Shown piece after piece: positions 24,887-32,946 of a stretch of DNA of 64,000 nt (the first letter of the stretch is position 1; every line of letters starts with the position of its first letter). The notes under the pieces are model-generated. The model ran no database searches. It had not been told where the DNA came from and worked only from the letters and a program-made list of their open reading frames with translations. Location of the stretch: positions 4,712,001-4,776,000 of the forward strand of contig NZ_JANADP010000001.1 of NCBI RefSeq assembly GCF_024199945.1, read 5' to 3'. This DNA is from Bradyrhizobium sp. CCGUVB4N. GTDB lineage: Bacteria; Pseudomonadota; Alphaproteobacteria; Rhizobiales; Xanthobacteraceae. Position numbers and translations under genes: made by a program.

Positions 24887-25881
24887 CCGCAAAGCCGCTC
24901 ATTGCGCTCGCAATGGGAGATCCCGCCGGCATCAGCCCGGAGCTGACGGCAAAGCTCGTGGCGCTGGACGAGATCCGCAGCCGCTGCCGCCTGGTCGTGA
25001 TCGGCGATCGCCGCATCTTCGACGCGGGCGCACGCGTCGCCGGCGTCACGCCGGAGCTGACGAAGGTGGAGCAGGGGGCCGACTTTCGCGCGGCGAAAGG
25101 CGAGGCGCTGTTTATCGATCTCGGCCATCTCGACCCCAAGGAGGTCGAACCGAAAACCGCGACCCTTGCCGGCGGCAGGTTCGCGCTTGCCAATTACCGC
25201 CTCGCGCTCGAGCTTGCCCGGGACGGTTGTGTCGATGCCGTCTGCTTCACGCCGTTCAACAAGCAGGCGATGCGGTATGCCCGCGCCGACTATGACGACG
25301 AGATCGCATTCTCCGCGGAAGTCGCCGGGCTCAAGACGCCGGCCAGCGAATTCAACGTGCTGGGTGAACTCTGGAATGCGCGGGTCACCTCGCACATTCC
25401 GCTCAAGGATGTGGCTGCAAAACTCTCCGGCGAGCGCATCCAGCGTGCGCTGAAGCTGACCGATGCCTGCATGCGCAATGCCGGCTTTGCGCGGCCGCGG
25501 ATCGCGGTCGCCGGCCTCAACCCGCACGCCGGCGACGGCGGCAATTTCGGCCGTGAGGAGATCGATGTCATCGCGCCGGTGGTGGAAGCGGGCCAGCGCG
25601 ACGGCATTGCCGTGGAGGGACCGTTTCCGGCCGACACCGTGTTCCTGCGCGCCAAGGCCGGCGCCTTCGATGCGGTGCTGACGATGTATCACGACCAGGG
25701 CCAGATCGCGATGAAGCTGATGGGGTTCGATCGCGGCGTCACCTTGCTCGGCGGCTTTCCGTTTCCGATCTGCACGCCCGCGCACGGCACCGCTTACGAC
25801 ATCGCTGGCCAAGGCGTTGCGTCGACCGGCGCCAGCCGAGCGGCGGTGCTGCTTGCGGCCGAGATGGCGGGCGCGGCGTAG
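24883..25881 (+). CDS. PdxA-like 4-hydroxythreonine-4-phosphate dehydrogenase family (PdxA2 type)
   Basis: The 332-residue metal- and NAD-dependent dehydrogenase has LIALAMGDPAGISPELTAKL, VVIGDRRIFDAGARVAGV, a DAVCFTPFNKQAMRYA loop, LWNARVTSHIPLKDV with metal-ligand His, GLNPHAGDGGNFGREEIDVIAPVV, and MYHDQGQIAMKLMGFDRGVTLLGGFPFPICTPAHGTAYDIAGQG with two more ligand His. Because it is coupled to tctA in a catabolic operon, it is probably not the vitamin B6 enzyme. PdxA2 relatives dehydrogenate 4-phosphothreonate or erythronate, and TphB acts on a cyclohexadienediol dicarboxylate. Here a hydroxylated carboxylate is the likely substrate. No sugar-acid kinase of the Dtn/Den type adjoins it. Confidence 0.9.
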   Translation: MTAKPLIALAMGDPAGISPELTAKLVALDEIRSRCRLVVIGDRRIFDAGARVAGVTPELTKVEQGADFRAAKGEALFIDLGHLDPKEVEPKTATLAGGRFALANYRLALELARDGCVDAVCFTPFNKQAMRYARADYDDEIAFSAEVAGLKTPASEFNVLGELWNARVTSHIPLKDVAAKLSGERIQRALKLTDACMRNAGFARPRIAVAGLNPHAGDGGNFGREEIDVIAPVVEAGQRDGIAVEGPFPADTVFLRAKAGAFDAVLTMYHDQGQIAMKLMGFDRGVTLLGGFPFPICTPAHGTAYDIAGQGVASTGASRAAVLLAAEMAGAA

Positions 25882-25921
25882 GGGCGACGCTTGAGCCGCC
25901 CCTTGCCGCAGCGCTGAGACG

Positions 25922-26452
25922 CTACTGACAGACGTGCATCAGGCCGTCACCACCTTTGAACGTGGTGCCGGGATCGCAGACGATGCCATTGCGCGCCTTG
26001 TAGTCAGTCCACCCGTTGTGGCCGTACCACGGGGCGCTTCCGGAGTAGGCGCGCTGCAGGTAGAACGGGCTGGTCTCAGCCGGCCCGGCATAATAGGCGT
26101 TGGCGGCAAGGGCATTGTTGCCGACATACGGCCCGTTCCCGTAATAGCCGTTGTTGTAGGGATCGCCGAAGGGTGAGGTGGCCGCGGCGACGGCGGCCGT
26201 TGTGCCCACCACGGCTGCGCCGGCGAGGCCGGCTCCAACGGCAGCGGCGCCGTAGCCATAGTTGCCCCGCCGATACTGACGCCGTGCAACGCCGGCGACG
26301 CTGACGGGTGTCAGCGGACGGCCGACACGCGCCTGAGCGCTGTCGATCGACAACACGGGGCCGCCTTGTCCGGACCAGCTAAAGGACAGCAGTGCGGCAC
26401 ACACAAAGGTTGAGGCCCCGATCGCAATATTTCTTGGACGCAAACAAGTCAT
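25922..26452 (-). CDS. Exported Gly/Tyr/Asn-rich protein of unknown function
   Basis: A 176-residue protein whose N-terminus (MTCLRPRNIAIGASTFVCAALLSFSWSGQGG) is a likely signal peptide or anchor. The mature part contains RVGRPLTPVSVAGVARRQYRRGNYGYGAAAVGAGLAGAAVVG, a glycine-zipper-like hydrophobic run, then a Tyr/Asn/Gly-rich segment (NNGYYGNGPYVGNN) and a C-terminal DYKARNGIVCDPGTTFKGGDGLMHVCQ with two Cys that may form a disulfide. The ATG at 26452 was chosen because it starts the signal-like segment. A FixK2/FNR-type box lies 66 bases upstream, suggesting low-oxygen induction. I recognise no enzymatic family. Confidence 0.68.
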   Translation of the reverse strand: MTCLRPRNIAIGASTFVCAALLSFSWSGQGGPVLSIDSAQARVGRPLTPVSVAGVARRQYRRGNYGYGAAAVGAGLAGAAVVGTTAAVAAATSPFGDPYNNGYYGNGPYVGNNALAANAYYAGPAETSPFYLQRAYSGSAPWYGHNGWTDYKARNGIVCDPGTTFKGGDGLMHVCQ

Positions 26453-26511
26453 GGATTGGCTCCACGGTTTCCTGCCCGCGGATGGCGTTGCGCCTGCCTG
26501 CGGCTCGCGCA

Positions 26512-26525
26512 TTGCGCTAGATCAA
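26512..26525 (-). promoter_or_regulatory. FixK2/FNR-type box upstream of the Gly/Tyr-rich protein gene
   Basis: Read on the minus strand this is TTGATCTAGCGCAA, a perfect fit to the FixK2 consensus TTG(A/C)-N6-(T/G)CAA. Its centre is about 66 bases upstream of the ATG at 26452. With the usual -41.5 geometry the transcript would start about 25 bases before the start codon. A near-identical box lies at 27763-27776. Confidence 0.65.
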
Positions 26526-26605
26526 GGTTGCCGGGAGGATTTCCGAACAACGCCAGCCATGCTGACGTGCCGCGTCCCGGATCGCGCCGTTAAACCGGCC
26601 ACGAT

Positions 26606-27709
26606 CTAGACCGGGCCGTGCGAGCCGGGCGGTATCATGTAGAGCGTCATGGCGAAGATGGCATAGATGAACAGCAGGAGCGCGCCGATGAACCATGCCG
26701 ATCGTCCGCTGTTGGTGACGAAGCATGTCACCACGGTCGCGATCATCACCATGGTCACCGCGCCGCGCCAGAATTGGAGATCCATCGGGTGCGGCCCGAC
26801 CAGATAGCTCAACAACACGAGGATCGGAGCAACGAACAGGGCGATCTGGGATGCGCTTCCAAGCGCGATGCTGACGCTGAGGTCGAGCCGGTTGTGGCGG
26901 GCCGCCGAGAACGCCACCGCCATCTCGGCCGCAGCTCCCACCAGAGCGACGACAACAAAGCCGACGAAGGCCGGGCTCATGCCAAGCGTTTCGGCCGCCT
27001 TCTGCACGGATTCCACGAAAATCTCGCTGACGATCGCGACGAGCACGGTTACGACCAGCAAGGTCGGGACGGCAATCCCGATCGGCAGCGCGGGTCCGGC
27101 CGCTTCGCCGTGATCCTCGCTGGCAAACAGCTCCTTGTGGGTCTTCATCGAGAACAACAGGCTGAGGCCATAGGCCGCAATCAGCAGGATTGCCAAGGCG
27201 GTGCTCAACCGCTGCACCGCGCTTTCCTCTCCGGCGAAGTCGAGATCGGCGATGGCCGACGGCGAGAGCAGGGCGATGGTCGCCATCAGCAGCAACGCGG
27301 AATAGAGCCTGCCGCCGGCGCGGTTGTACTCCTGCGTCGGATATTTCAGTCCTCCCAGCAGCAGGGAGGCGCCGAGCATGAATAGCGAGTTGGTGACAAT
27401 CGCGCCCGCGATGGAAGCCTTCACCAGCATGTATTCACCGGCCTGCAACGCAGCGATCGCGATGATGAGTTCGGTCAGATTGCCAAGCGTGGCATTCAAC
27501 AGCCCGCCAATCGCATCGCCCGTCTTCTCGGCAACCGCTTCAGTGGCATGGCTGAGCAGGCTCGCGAGCGGGATGATGGCAATGACGGCCAGCACGAACA
27601 GCAGGGTATGAGCATCCGGCCTGACCTGCGCGAGGACGATCACCACGGGCACGAACACCAGAAGCCAGAGCAATGGGTTGTGCCGGATTTCCTTGAGCAG
27701 CAGATTCAT
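26606..27709 (-). CDS. Calcium/proton exchanger (CaCA superfamily, CAX type)
   Basis: A 367-residue antiporter with about eleven membrane helices, expelling Ca2+ or related cations in exchange for H+. The two inverted alpha-repeats are visible: GLLNATLGNLTELIIAIAALQAGE (GN-x-x-E signature) and GFVVVALVGAAAEMAVAFSAARHNRLDLSVSIALGSASQIALFVAP (GxAAE signature). An acidic cytoplasmic loop lies between the halves (KELFASEDHGEAAG). The length matches bacterial CAX/ChaA proteins. Its start is 54 bases from a FixK2-like box shared with the divergent L,D-transpeptidase gene. Confidence 0.92.
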   Translation of the reverse strand: MNLLLKEIRHNPLLWLLVFVPVVIVLAQVRPDAHTLLFVLAVIAIIPLASLLSHATEAVAEKTGDAIGGLLNATLGNLTELIIAIAALQAGEYMLVKASIAGAIVTNSLFMLGASLLLGGLKYPTQEYNRAGGRLYSALLLMATIALLSPSAIADLDFAGEESAVQRLSTALAILLIAAYGLSLLFSMKTHKELFASEDHGEAAGPALPIGIAVPTLLVVTVLVAIVSEIFVESVQKAAETLGMSPAFVGFVVVALVGAAAEMAVAFSAARHNRLDLSVSIALGSASQIALFVAPILVLLSYLVGPHPMDLQFWRGAVTMVMIATVVTCFVTNSGRSAWFIGALLLFIYAIFAMTLYMIPPGSHGPV

Positions 27710-27762
27710 GCGCCGTCCTCAACGGGAATGCATCGAGCCTGCCGTCCGGGGGGACGTGAGAC

Positions 27763-27776
27763 TTGATCTAGCTCAA
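27763..27776. promoter_or_regulatory. FixK2/FNR-type box in the exchanger/L,D-transpeptidase promoter region
   Basis: TTGATCTAGCTCAA matches TTG(A/C)-N6-(T/G)CAA without mismatch. Its centre is 60 bases upstream of the exchanger start (minus strand) and 95 bases upstream of the L,D-transpeptidase start (plus strand). Either or both genes could be under FixK2/FNR-class control. Confidence 0.65.
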
Positions 27777-27864
27777 CGATCGCGGTCGGCCGGGAAGAAC
27801 TGGAAACTTCTGCCGTCGAGCCGAGTTGCCGATCCGACAAACCTCGCCACGTCGGAGTTGGACC

Positions 27865-28872
27865 ATGGCCGAGCAGGTGCCACACGCGGCAGCGAGAATT
27901 GCCTTCTCCGTCGCGCTCCTTGCCCTAGCGGCCGCGCCGGCGCTCGCCGCCGGGATGGACGCAGCCGCGATCGGTTCGGCTGAACCATCGAAGAAGACCC
28001 TCTCGAACGAGAAGCCGACCCCGGCGGGCGTGCGTCTGCAGGTGCTGCTGGACAGGGCCCATTTCTCGCCCGGCGAGATCGATGGCAGGTTCGGCGAGAA
28101 TGCCAGGAAGGCGCTGCGCGCCTATGCGGAAGCGCGGCAATTGCCGAGTTCGGATGAATTGACGGATGACGTCTGGAAGGCGCTGCAGGCGGACGCGCGG
28201 CCACCTATGGCGACCTACACCATCACCGACAAGGACGTCGCAGGCCCGTTCCTGCGCAAGCTCCCGTCGAAGATGGAGGACATGAAGGACATTCCGACGC
28301 TCGGCTACACCAGTCCGCGCGAAGGATTGGCCGAGAAATTTCACATGAGCGAACAGTTGCTCGCCGCGCTCAACCCCGGGCGCCACTTCGACCGTGCCGG
28401 CGAGACCATCGCCGTCGTCGACACCAGCGACGGGAGCAATGCGGCGCCTGCCAAGGCCGATAGGGTCGAGATCGACAAGAAGCGGCAGACCGTCAAACTG
28501 CTCGACAAGTCGAACGTGCTGATCGGGTTTTATCCCGCCAGCGTGGGAAGCGAGGAGAAGCCGTCGCCATCAGGTACGCTGAAGGTCACCGAGATCGATC
28601 CAAATCCGACCTATCGCTACAATCCCGCCTATCATTTCAAGGGCGTTCATGCGCGAAGACCCTTCAAGATCAGGCCCGGCCCGAACAATCCGGTCGGCAC
28701 GATGTGGATCAACCTGTCTGCCGACGGCTACGGCATCCATGGCACGCCGTCGCCGCAAAATATCTCGAAGGGGCAATCGCACGGCTGCGTTCGTCTCACC
28801 AATTGGGACGCCGAACGCGTCGCGGCCAGCGTCGCGAAAGGGACGCCGGTGGCGTTCGTGGAGGGCGGATGA
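27865..28872 (+). CDS. L,D-transpeptidase (YkuD domain) with peptidoglycan-binding domain
   Basis: A 335-residue periplasmic enzyme that forms 3-3 peptidoglycan cross-links or attaches proteins to peptidoglycan. A signal peptide (RIAFSVALLALAAAPALA) is followed by a PG_binding_1-like helical domain (RLQVLLDRAHFSPGEIDGRFGENARKALRAYAEARQL), a LysM-like middle region (PREGLAEKFHMSEQLLAALNPG) and the YkuD domain. The catalytic motif is HGTPSP-x9-SHGCVRLTNWDA, with nucleophile Cys308 and His about position 292. ATG 27865 gives a sensible signal peptide; an ATG 39 bases earlier is less likely. A FixK2-type box lies about 95 bases upstream. Confidence 0.92.
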   Translation: MAEQVPHAAARIAFSVALLALAAAPALAAGMDAAAIGSAEPSKKTLSNEKPTPAGVRLQVLLDRAHFSPGEIDGRFGENARKALRAYAEARQLPSSDELTDDVWKALQADARPPMATYTITDKDVAGPFLRKLPSKMEDMKDIPTLGYTSPREGLAEKFHMSEQLLAALNPGRHFDRAGETIAVVDTSDGSNAAPAKADRVEIDKKRQTVKLLDKSNVLIGFYPASVGSEEKPSPSGTLKVTEIDPNPTYRYNPAYHFKGVHARRPFKIRPGPNNPVGTMWINLSADGYGIHGTPSPQNISKGQSHGCVRLTNWDAERVAASVAKGTPVAFVEGG

Positions 28873-28888
28873 TGCCCGCGCCAGATCT

Positions 28889-29632
28889 CTAGATGCCCGT
28901 CAACCAGGTTGCGAGCGGCGTCTTTCCGAGCCGCGCCTCGCCGAGCGGGACGAGCGTCGTGTCATCGATGGCGACGCCGTAATACTGCGCCTTTCGGTCT
29001 CCCACCACTTGGCGGCCGTCGCCAGCCGCCTTCAGGCGTCGCGCGACGAATTCATTGAAGGGCGCCTTCTCGGGACCTGCGATGTCGATCGTGCCGTTCA
29101 AGGGCCGTCCCGTTGCGACCTCGGCAAGGCTATCTGCGACGTCGACCGATGCGATCGGCTGGAACAGCGCCGAGGGAACGACGATCTTGCCGTCGATCAC
29201 ACCTGCTTCGCCGATGGCGCCGAGGAATTCGAAGAACTGGGTGGCGCGGACGATCGAGTAGGGGATCGGCGAGGCCTTGATGACGGTCTCCTGCGCGAGC
29301 TTGGCACGGAAATAGGCGATGTCGGGCGAACGGTCGGTCCCCACGATCGACAGCGCGACATGATGCTTGACGCCAGCTTTGGCTTCGGCAGCGACCAGGT
29401 TCTGGCTCGAACGCTGGAAGAATTCGAGCACGGCGGCAGGCTCCCAGGATGGTGAATTGGCGACGTCGACGACGACATCCGCGCCGGCCAGCACCGTGGT
29501 GAGACCTTCCCCTGTAACGGCATTCACGCCGGATTTCGGCGAGGCCGCGATGACCTCGTGGCCCTGCTGCTTGAGCTTCGCAACGAGCTGGGATCCGATC
29601 AGCCCGGTTCCGCCGATCACGACGAACTTCAT
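28889..29632 (-). CDS. Atypical SDR / NmrA-like NAD(P)-binding protein
   Basis: The 247-residue product starts with a Rossmann dinucleotide motif (MKFVVIGGTGLIGSQLVAKLKQQGHEVIAASP), then VDVANSPSWEP, a KHHVALSIVGTDRSPDIAYFRAKLAQETVIKASPIPYSIVRATQFFEFL segment and a DVADSLAEVATGRP motif. These match the atypical SDR group of NAD(P)-binding, NmrA/YwnB-like proteins. The classical YxxxK pair is only partly conserved (YFRAK is present). Members act as redox-state sensors or reductases. The ATG at 29632 fits the conserved N-terminus. It is convergent with the L,D-transpeptidase gene, 16 bases away. Confidence 0.82.
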   Translation of the reverse strand: MKFVVIGGTGLIGSQLVAKLKQQGHEVIAASPKSGVNAVTGEGLTTVLAGADVVVDVANSPSWEPAAVLEFFQRSSQNLVAAEAKAGVKHHVALSIVGTDRSPDIAYFRAKLAQETVIKASPIPYSIVRATQFFEFLGAIGEAGVIDGKIVVPSALFQPIASVDVADSLAEVATGRPLNGTIDIAGPEKAPFNEFVARRLKAAGDGRQVVGDRKAQYYGVAIDDTTLVPLGEARLGKTPLATWLTGI

Positions 29633-29818
29633 GGCGTGCCTCCTCGACATTGGGGAACGTAAGTTGACCAAATCCAGCGGATGCTCACGCTCTCGCGTTG
29701 GCGAGATCCATCTTATCAGAGTTGCTGGCCACGCTCTCGCCCGTCACGGACAAAACTTGCGCGAGAGACGTGCGTTCCGGGAAAAATGCGGTGAGGGATC
29801 TTTTGCGGCTGCTGGTCT

Positions 29819-30823
29819 CTATCCAGTTGCCGCCAGATAGAGCTGCGTATCAAAATAATCCGACGCGCGCTGTGCGCCGGTGACACCGGCGTCCGCCATG
29901 AAGAAGTCGCTGGCCTGCTGCAACCATTTCAGCACGGTGCCATCGGCATAGAGCCGCCGCCATTCGCGCGCGGAATAGAGCTTTTGCGCCTTGAAGGCTT
30001 CAGCGATGTCCTGGGGGCGTGACGGCTTGTAGTGAACCTGGAGCGCCTCCGTGGCAGCGGCCGGATTGCGCACCATGTGGTCGTTGGCGTCGACCCAGGC
30101 GCGGATGATCCTGCTCAGGACCTCTTTGTTGTCGGCATAATAATCCAGCCGCGCCGCCCAGCCGCCGAGCACGGCGGATTGCGGATAGAAGGCGGAGGCG
30201 TCCACCAGTTTCACGGCGTCAGGCAGCGCCTCGCGCACGGCGACATTGAACGGCACCCACAGCGCCACGGCCGGTACCTGGCCGGCGATGAACGCCTTGA
30301 CGGCATCGGGCATGCTGGCGTTGACGATCTCCACCTCGGATGGGGCGATGTTGTTGGCCTTCAGCGCGCGGTCGAGAAAGATGTGCGCCGTGGTCTTCAT
30401 GGTCGTCGCGATCCGCTTGCCCCTGAGATCGGCGAACTTGTTGATCCCGAGCGACGGCCGGACCCAGAGCTGCGCGGTCGCAACCTCGATGTCATTGATG
30501 AGAAAGCCCCGGCCGCGGCCGAGCGCGAGATAATTGGAGATGACACCGCCCGCCGAAGCGACATCGGTCTTTCCGCGCATCATCGCTTCGAACACTTCAG
30601 GGCCGGTGTTGAATTCGTGCAGCTCGAAATCGATGCCCTCGCGATCGAACGAGCCGCGATCCAGCCCGGTCCAGATATGCCCGTCCACGGCGACCACATG
30701 GAGATAGCCGAGCCGGACTTTTCTGCGCGCCTGTGCGATGGCGGGCATTCCGAGTGCCGAGGCGCCGGCCAGCGCCGTACCGAGGCGCAGGACTCGCCGG
30801 CGGCTGATGGGGTGGGCGCTCAT
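29819..30823 (-). CDS. Tat-exported NitT/TauT-type substrate-binding protein
   Basis: The 334-residue product carries a twin-arginine signal (SRRRVLRLGTALAGASALGMPAIAQA) and an NMT1/SsuA-like binding fold: KVRLGYLHVVAVDGHIWTGLDRGSFDREGIDFELHEFNTGPEVFEAMMRGKTDVASAGG, FADLRGKRIATTMKTTAHIFLDRALKANNI and GQVPAVALWVPFNVAVREALPDAVKLVDA. Such proteins bind sulfonates, nitrate, thiamine precursors or similar ligands. There is no ABC ATPase or permease next to it. Its start overlaps the cyclase stop by four bases (ATGA), so it is translationally coupled to the sensor cyclase. It is the last gene of the long minus-strand cluster. Confidence 0.85.
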   Translation of the reverse strand: MSAHPISRRRVLRLGTALAGASALGMPAIAQARRKVRLGYLHVVAVDGHIWTGLDRGSFDREGIDFELHEFNTGPEVFEAMMRGKTDVASAGGVISNYLALGRGRGFLINDIEVATAQLWVRPSLGINKFADLRGKRIATTMKTTAHIFLDRALKANNIAPSEVEIVNASMPDAVKAFIAGQVPAVALWVPFNVAVREALPDAVKLVDASAFYPQSAVLGGWAARLDYYADNKEVLSRIIRAWVDANDHMVRNPAAATEALQVHYKPSRPQDIAEAFKAQKLYSAREWRRLYADGTVLKWLQQASDFFMADAGVTGAQRASDYFDTQLYLAATG

Positions 30824-32925
30824 GCCGCTGCTCCCGAATTGCGGGCGGTGCCGCGAAAACGCTGGGCGTGAAACTGCGCGATGCCGTCCTTGGGGTAGTC
30901 GTGCAGGAAGCCGGAGAGCCGGACCAGGGTGGTGTCGGCCGCGCCGTCCTGCGCAATCGCGGCAAACACCTCGTCCCAGCGCTGGCACATGATGATCTCG
31001 GCTTCGCTCGCCTGCGCCAGCTCGCCGCGCAGCTCGCTGACCTCGATCGGCTCGGCAAATCCCTTCGGCGTGATGCTGTCGACGCTGCGCAACAGGAACG
31101 CATGGCCGACGCGCGCACGGACCGCTGCGCTGACCAGCACGCGCGTGCCATAATTCTTGTTGAGGCCCTCCAGCCGCGAGGCCAGGTTCACGGTGGCGCC
31201 GAGCGCGGTGTAGTTCATCCGGTCGCTGGAGCCGACATTGCCGATCACGGCATCTCCGACATGCAGGCCGTAACGCGTGTCGTAAGGCGGCCAGCCCTCG
31301 CGCCTGAACTCCTTGTTGAGGGACTCGTTTGCCGTAAGGCATGCCAGCACGGCGCGGCAGGCGTTGACGGTATGATCAGGGTCATCCGCGGGCGCGTTCC
31401 AGAACGCCATCACGGCGTCGCCAATGTATTTGTCGATCGTGCCTCTGTGCCGCATGATCTCGTCCGAGAGTGCTGCGAAGTAGCGCGAGGTGAAGATCAT
31501 CACCTGCGACGGGTCGGCCCGCTCGGTCTTGGCGGTGAAGTCGGCGACATCCGTGAACAGCACCGTGACCTCGCGCCTGCTGCCGCCGAGGCGGAGCGAC
31601 GAGCCGGTTTCGATGAGCTGACGCACGATCGGGCGGGGAATGAAGCTGGCAAAGCTGCTGACCACGCTGCGCATGGTGAAGACCGAGCGCCCGAGCTCCT
31701 CGATCTCGGCAATCGCGGAATGGATGCGCGGCCGCTCCGCGATGTCGAAGCGCTGGATCGCGTCGGTCTCCTCGACCAGCTTGCGCAGCGGCTGCGCCAT
31801 CCGCGATCCCAGCCAGAACGCGAACGGTAGTGTGGCACCGACGAAGGCGAGCGCCAGTGCGAACAGCGCGCGCCGCTCGCCGATGATCTGGGCGTAGAAT
31901 TCGTCGAGCGGCGCGATCATCGCGAGCCGGACATTGGCCGAGCCGGCCGTCTCCAGCCGGTGCACCGCTGCGACATAGGTCCGGCCCGACGCATCGGCGA
32001 AGAATTGCTGCGCAGGCCCGCCATCGCGCCAGGACCGGATGATCGGAACCAATGCGGGCAGCTTGAGCGCGCCAATTTGCGGCAAATCGTCCTGCCGCTC
32101 CGGGATCTCCGCCATCAGGCGGCTCATCTCGGGATGACCGACGATGCGCTCGGCATCGTTGAACAGGAAGGCGAGCCCGGATTGGCCGAGCTTCTGCTCC
32201 CCCAGCATGGCCTCGAACCGGTTCAGCAGCACGTCGCCGGCGACGACGCCGCGGCGTCCTTCCTTCAGGGGCGTGCGCAATGTGTAGCCGGGCTCGCCCG
32301 TGGCATAGAACACGTAGGGCCCGGTCAGCAGCGTCTTGTCGTTCTTGAACGCCTCGACATACCAGGGCCGCTGCCGGGGATCGTAGCCGGTGGGGCCGGG
32401 GACCTCGGCGACCTGGATCAGGTTCTCCGACAGATATTGCGTGACTGGCGCGGCGCCGGCCGTGCGCGAGATCACGACCAGCCGGAACGCCGCGTCCTGA
32501 TCGACCCTCAGGCTGGCGCGGAACGCCGGCTTGGCGCGGTCGATCACATCCATCTCGATGAACGAGCCGTCCTCATAGCCGACATAGAGGTTGAACAGCT
32601 GCGGGTTGTTGCGCAGCATCGCCGCCATCAGGCTGTAGAGCCGCGTATTGTCCGCGATGTCGGCTTCCTGGATCGGCGTCAGGCCGGACAGGATGTCGAG
32701 ATTGTCGCGAACATTTTTGAACTGTTCGTCGACATGGTCGGACCCGAGTTGCGCGACCTTCTCGATGAAGCCGCTCGCCGCCGTGCGCGTGATCGAGGTC
32801 ACGCGCTCGAAGCTGAGATAGACCAGGGTCAGGCCGACAAGCAGCACGACGGCCACGAACACCGTGATGATCGATGTTTGAAAGCCGATGCTGAATGGGC
32901 GCTTTCTGGTCTGATCTCCGGGCAT
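30820..32925 (-). CDS. Membrane adenylate/guanylate cyclase with periplasmic Cache domain
   Basis: A 701-residue sensor cyclase. A first membrane helix (IGFQTSIITVFVAVVLLVGLTLVYL, about residues 13-37) precedes a large periplasmic double-Cache region (YDPRQRPWYVEAFKNDKTLLTGPYVFYATGEPGYTLRTPL is typical), a second helix (ALFALALAFVGATLPFAFWLG), a HAMP-like linker and the class III cyclase domain. Catalytic features are present: VTVLFTDVADFTAKTE and KYIGDAVMAFWNAP with the metal Asp residues, and YTALGATVNLASRLEGLNKNYG. The product (cAMP or cGMP) cannot be fixed from the sequence alone. A C-terminal extension of about 90 residues follows. It is coupled to the substrate-binding protein downstream. 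Confidence 0.92.
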   Translation of the reverse strand: MPGDQTRKRPFSIGFQTSIITVFVAVVLLVGLTLVYLSFERVTSITRTAASGFIEKVAQLGSDHVDEQFKNVRDNLDILSGLTPIQEADIADNTRLYSLMAAMLRNNPQLFNLYVGYEDGSFIEMDVIDRAKPAFRASLRVDQDAAFRLVVISRTAGAAPVTQYLSENLIQVAEVPGPTGYDPRQRPWYVEAFKNDKTLLTGPYVFYATGEPGYTLRTPLKEGRRGVVAGDVLLNRFEAMLGEQKLGQSGLAFLFNDAERIVGHPEMSRLMAEIPERQDDLPQIGALKLPALVPIIRSWRDGGPAQQFFADASGRTYVAAVHRLETAGSANVRLAMIAPLDEFYAQIIGERRALFALALAFVGATLPFAFWLGSRMAQPLRKLVEETDAIQRFDIAERPRIHSAIAEIEELGRSVFTMRSVVSSFASFIPRPIVRQLIETGSSLRLGGSRREVTVLFTDVADFTAKTERADPSQVMIFTSRYFAALSDEIMRHRGTIDKYIGDAVMAFWNAPADDPDHTVNACRAVLACLTANESLNKEFRREGWPPYDTRYGLHVGDAVIGNVGSSDRMNYTALGATVNLASRLEGLNKNYGTRVLVSAAVRARVGHAFLLRSVDSITPKGFAEPIEVSELRGELAQASEAEIIMCQRWDEVFAAIAQDGAADTTLVRLSGFLHDYPKDGIAQFHAQRFRGTARNSGAAA

Positions 32926-32946
32926 TGCGGCTGCGTGACGCCTCCG

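Noticed and set aside
23333..24892. 519-codon minus-strand open frame rich in His, Asp and Arg
   Set aside because: Mirror of the hydrophobic tctA gene: antisense of Leu/Val/Ala codons gives such a composition.
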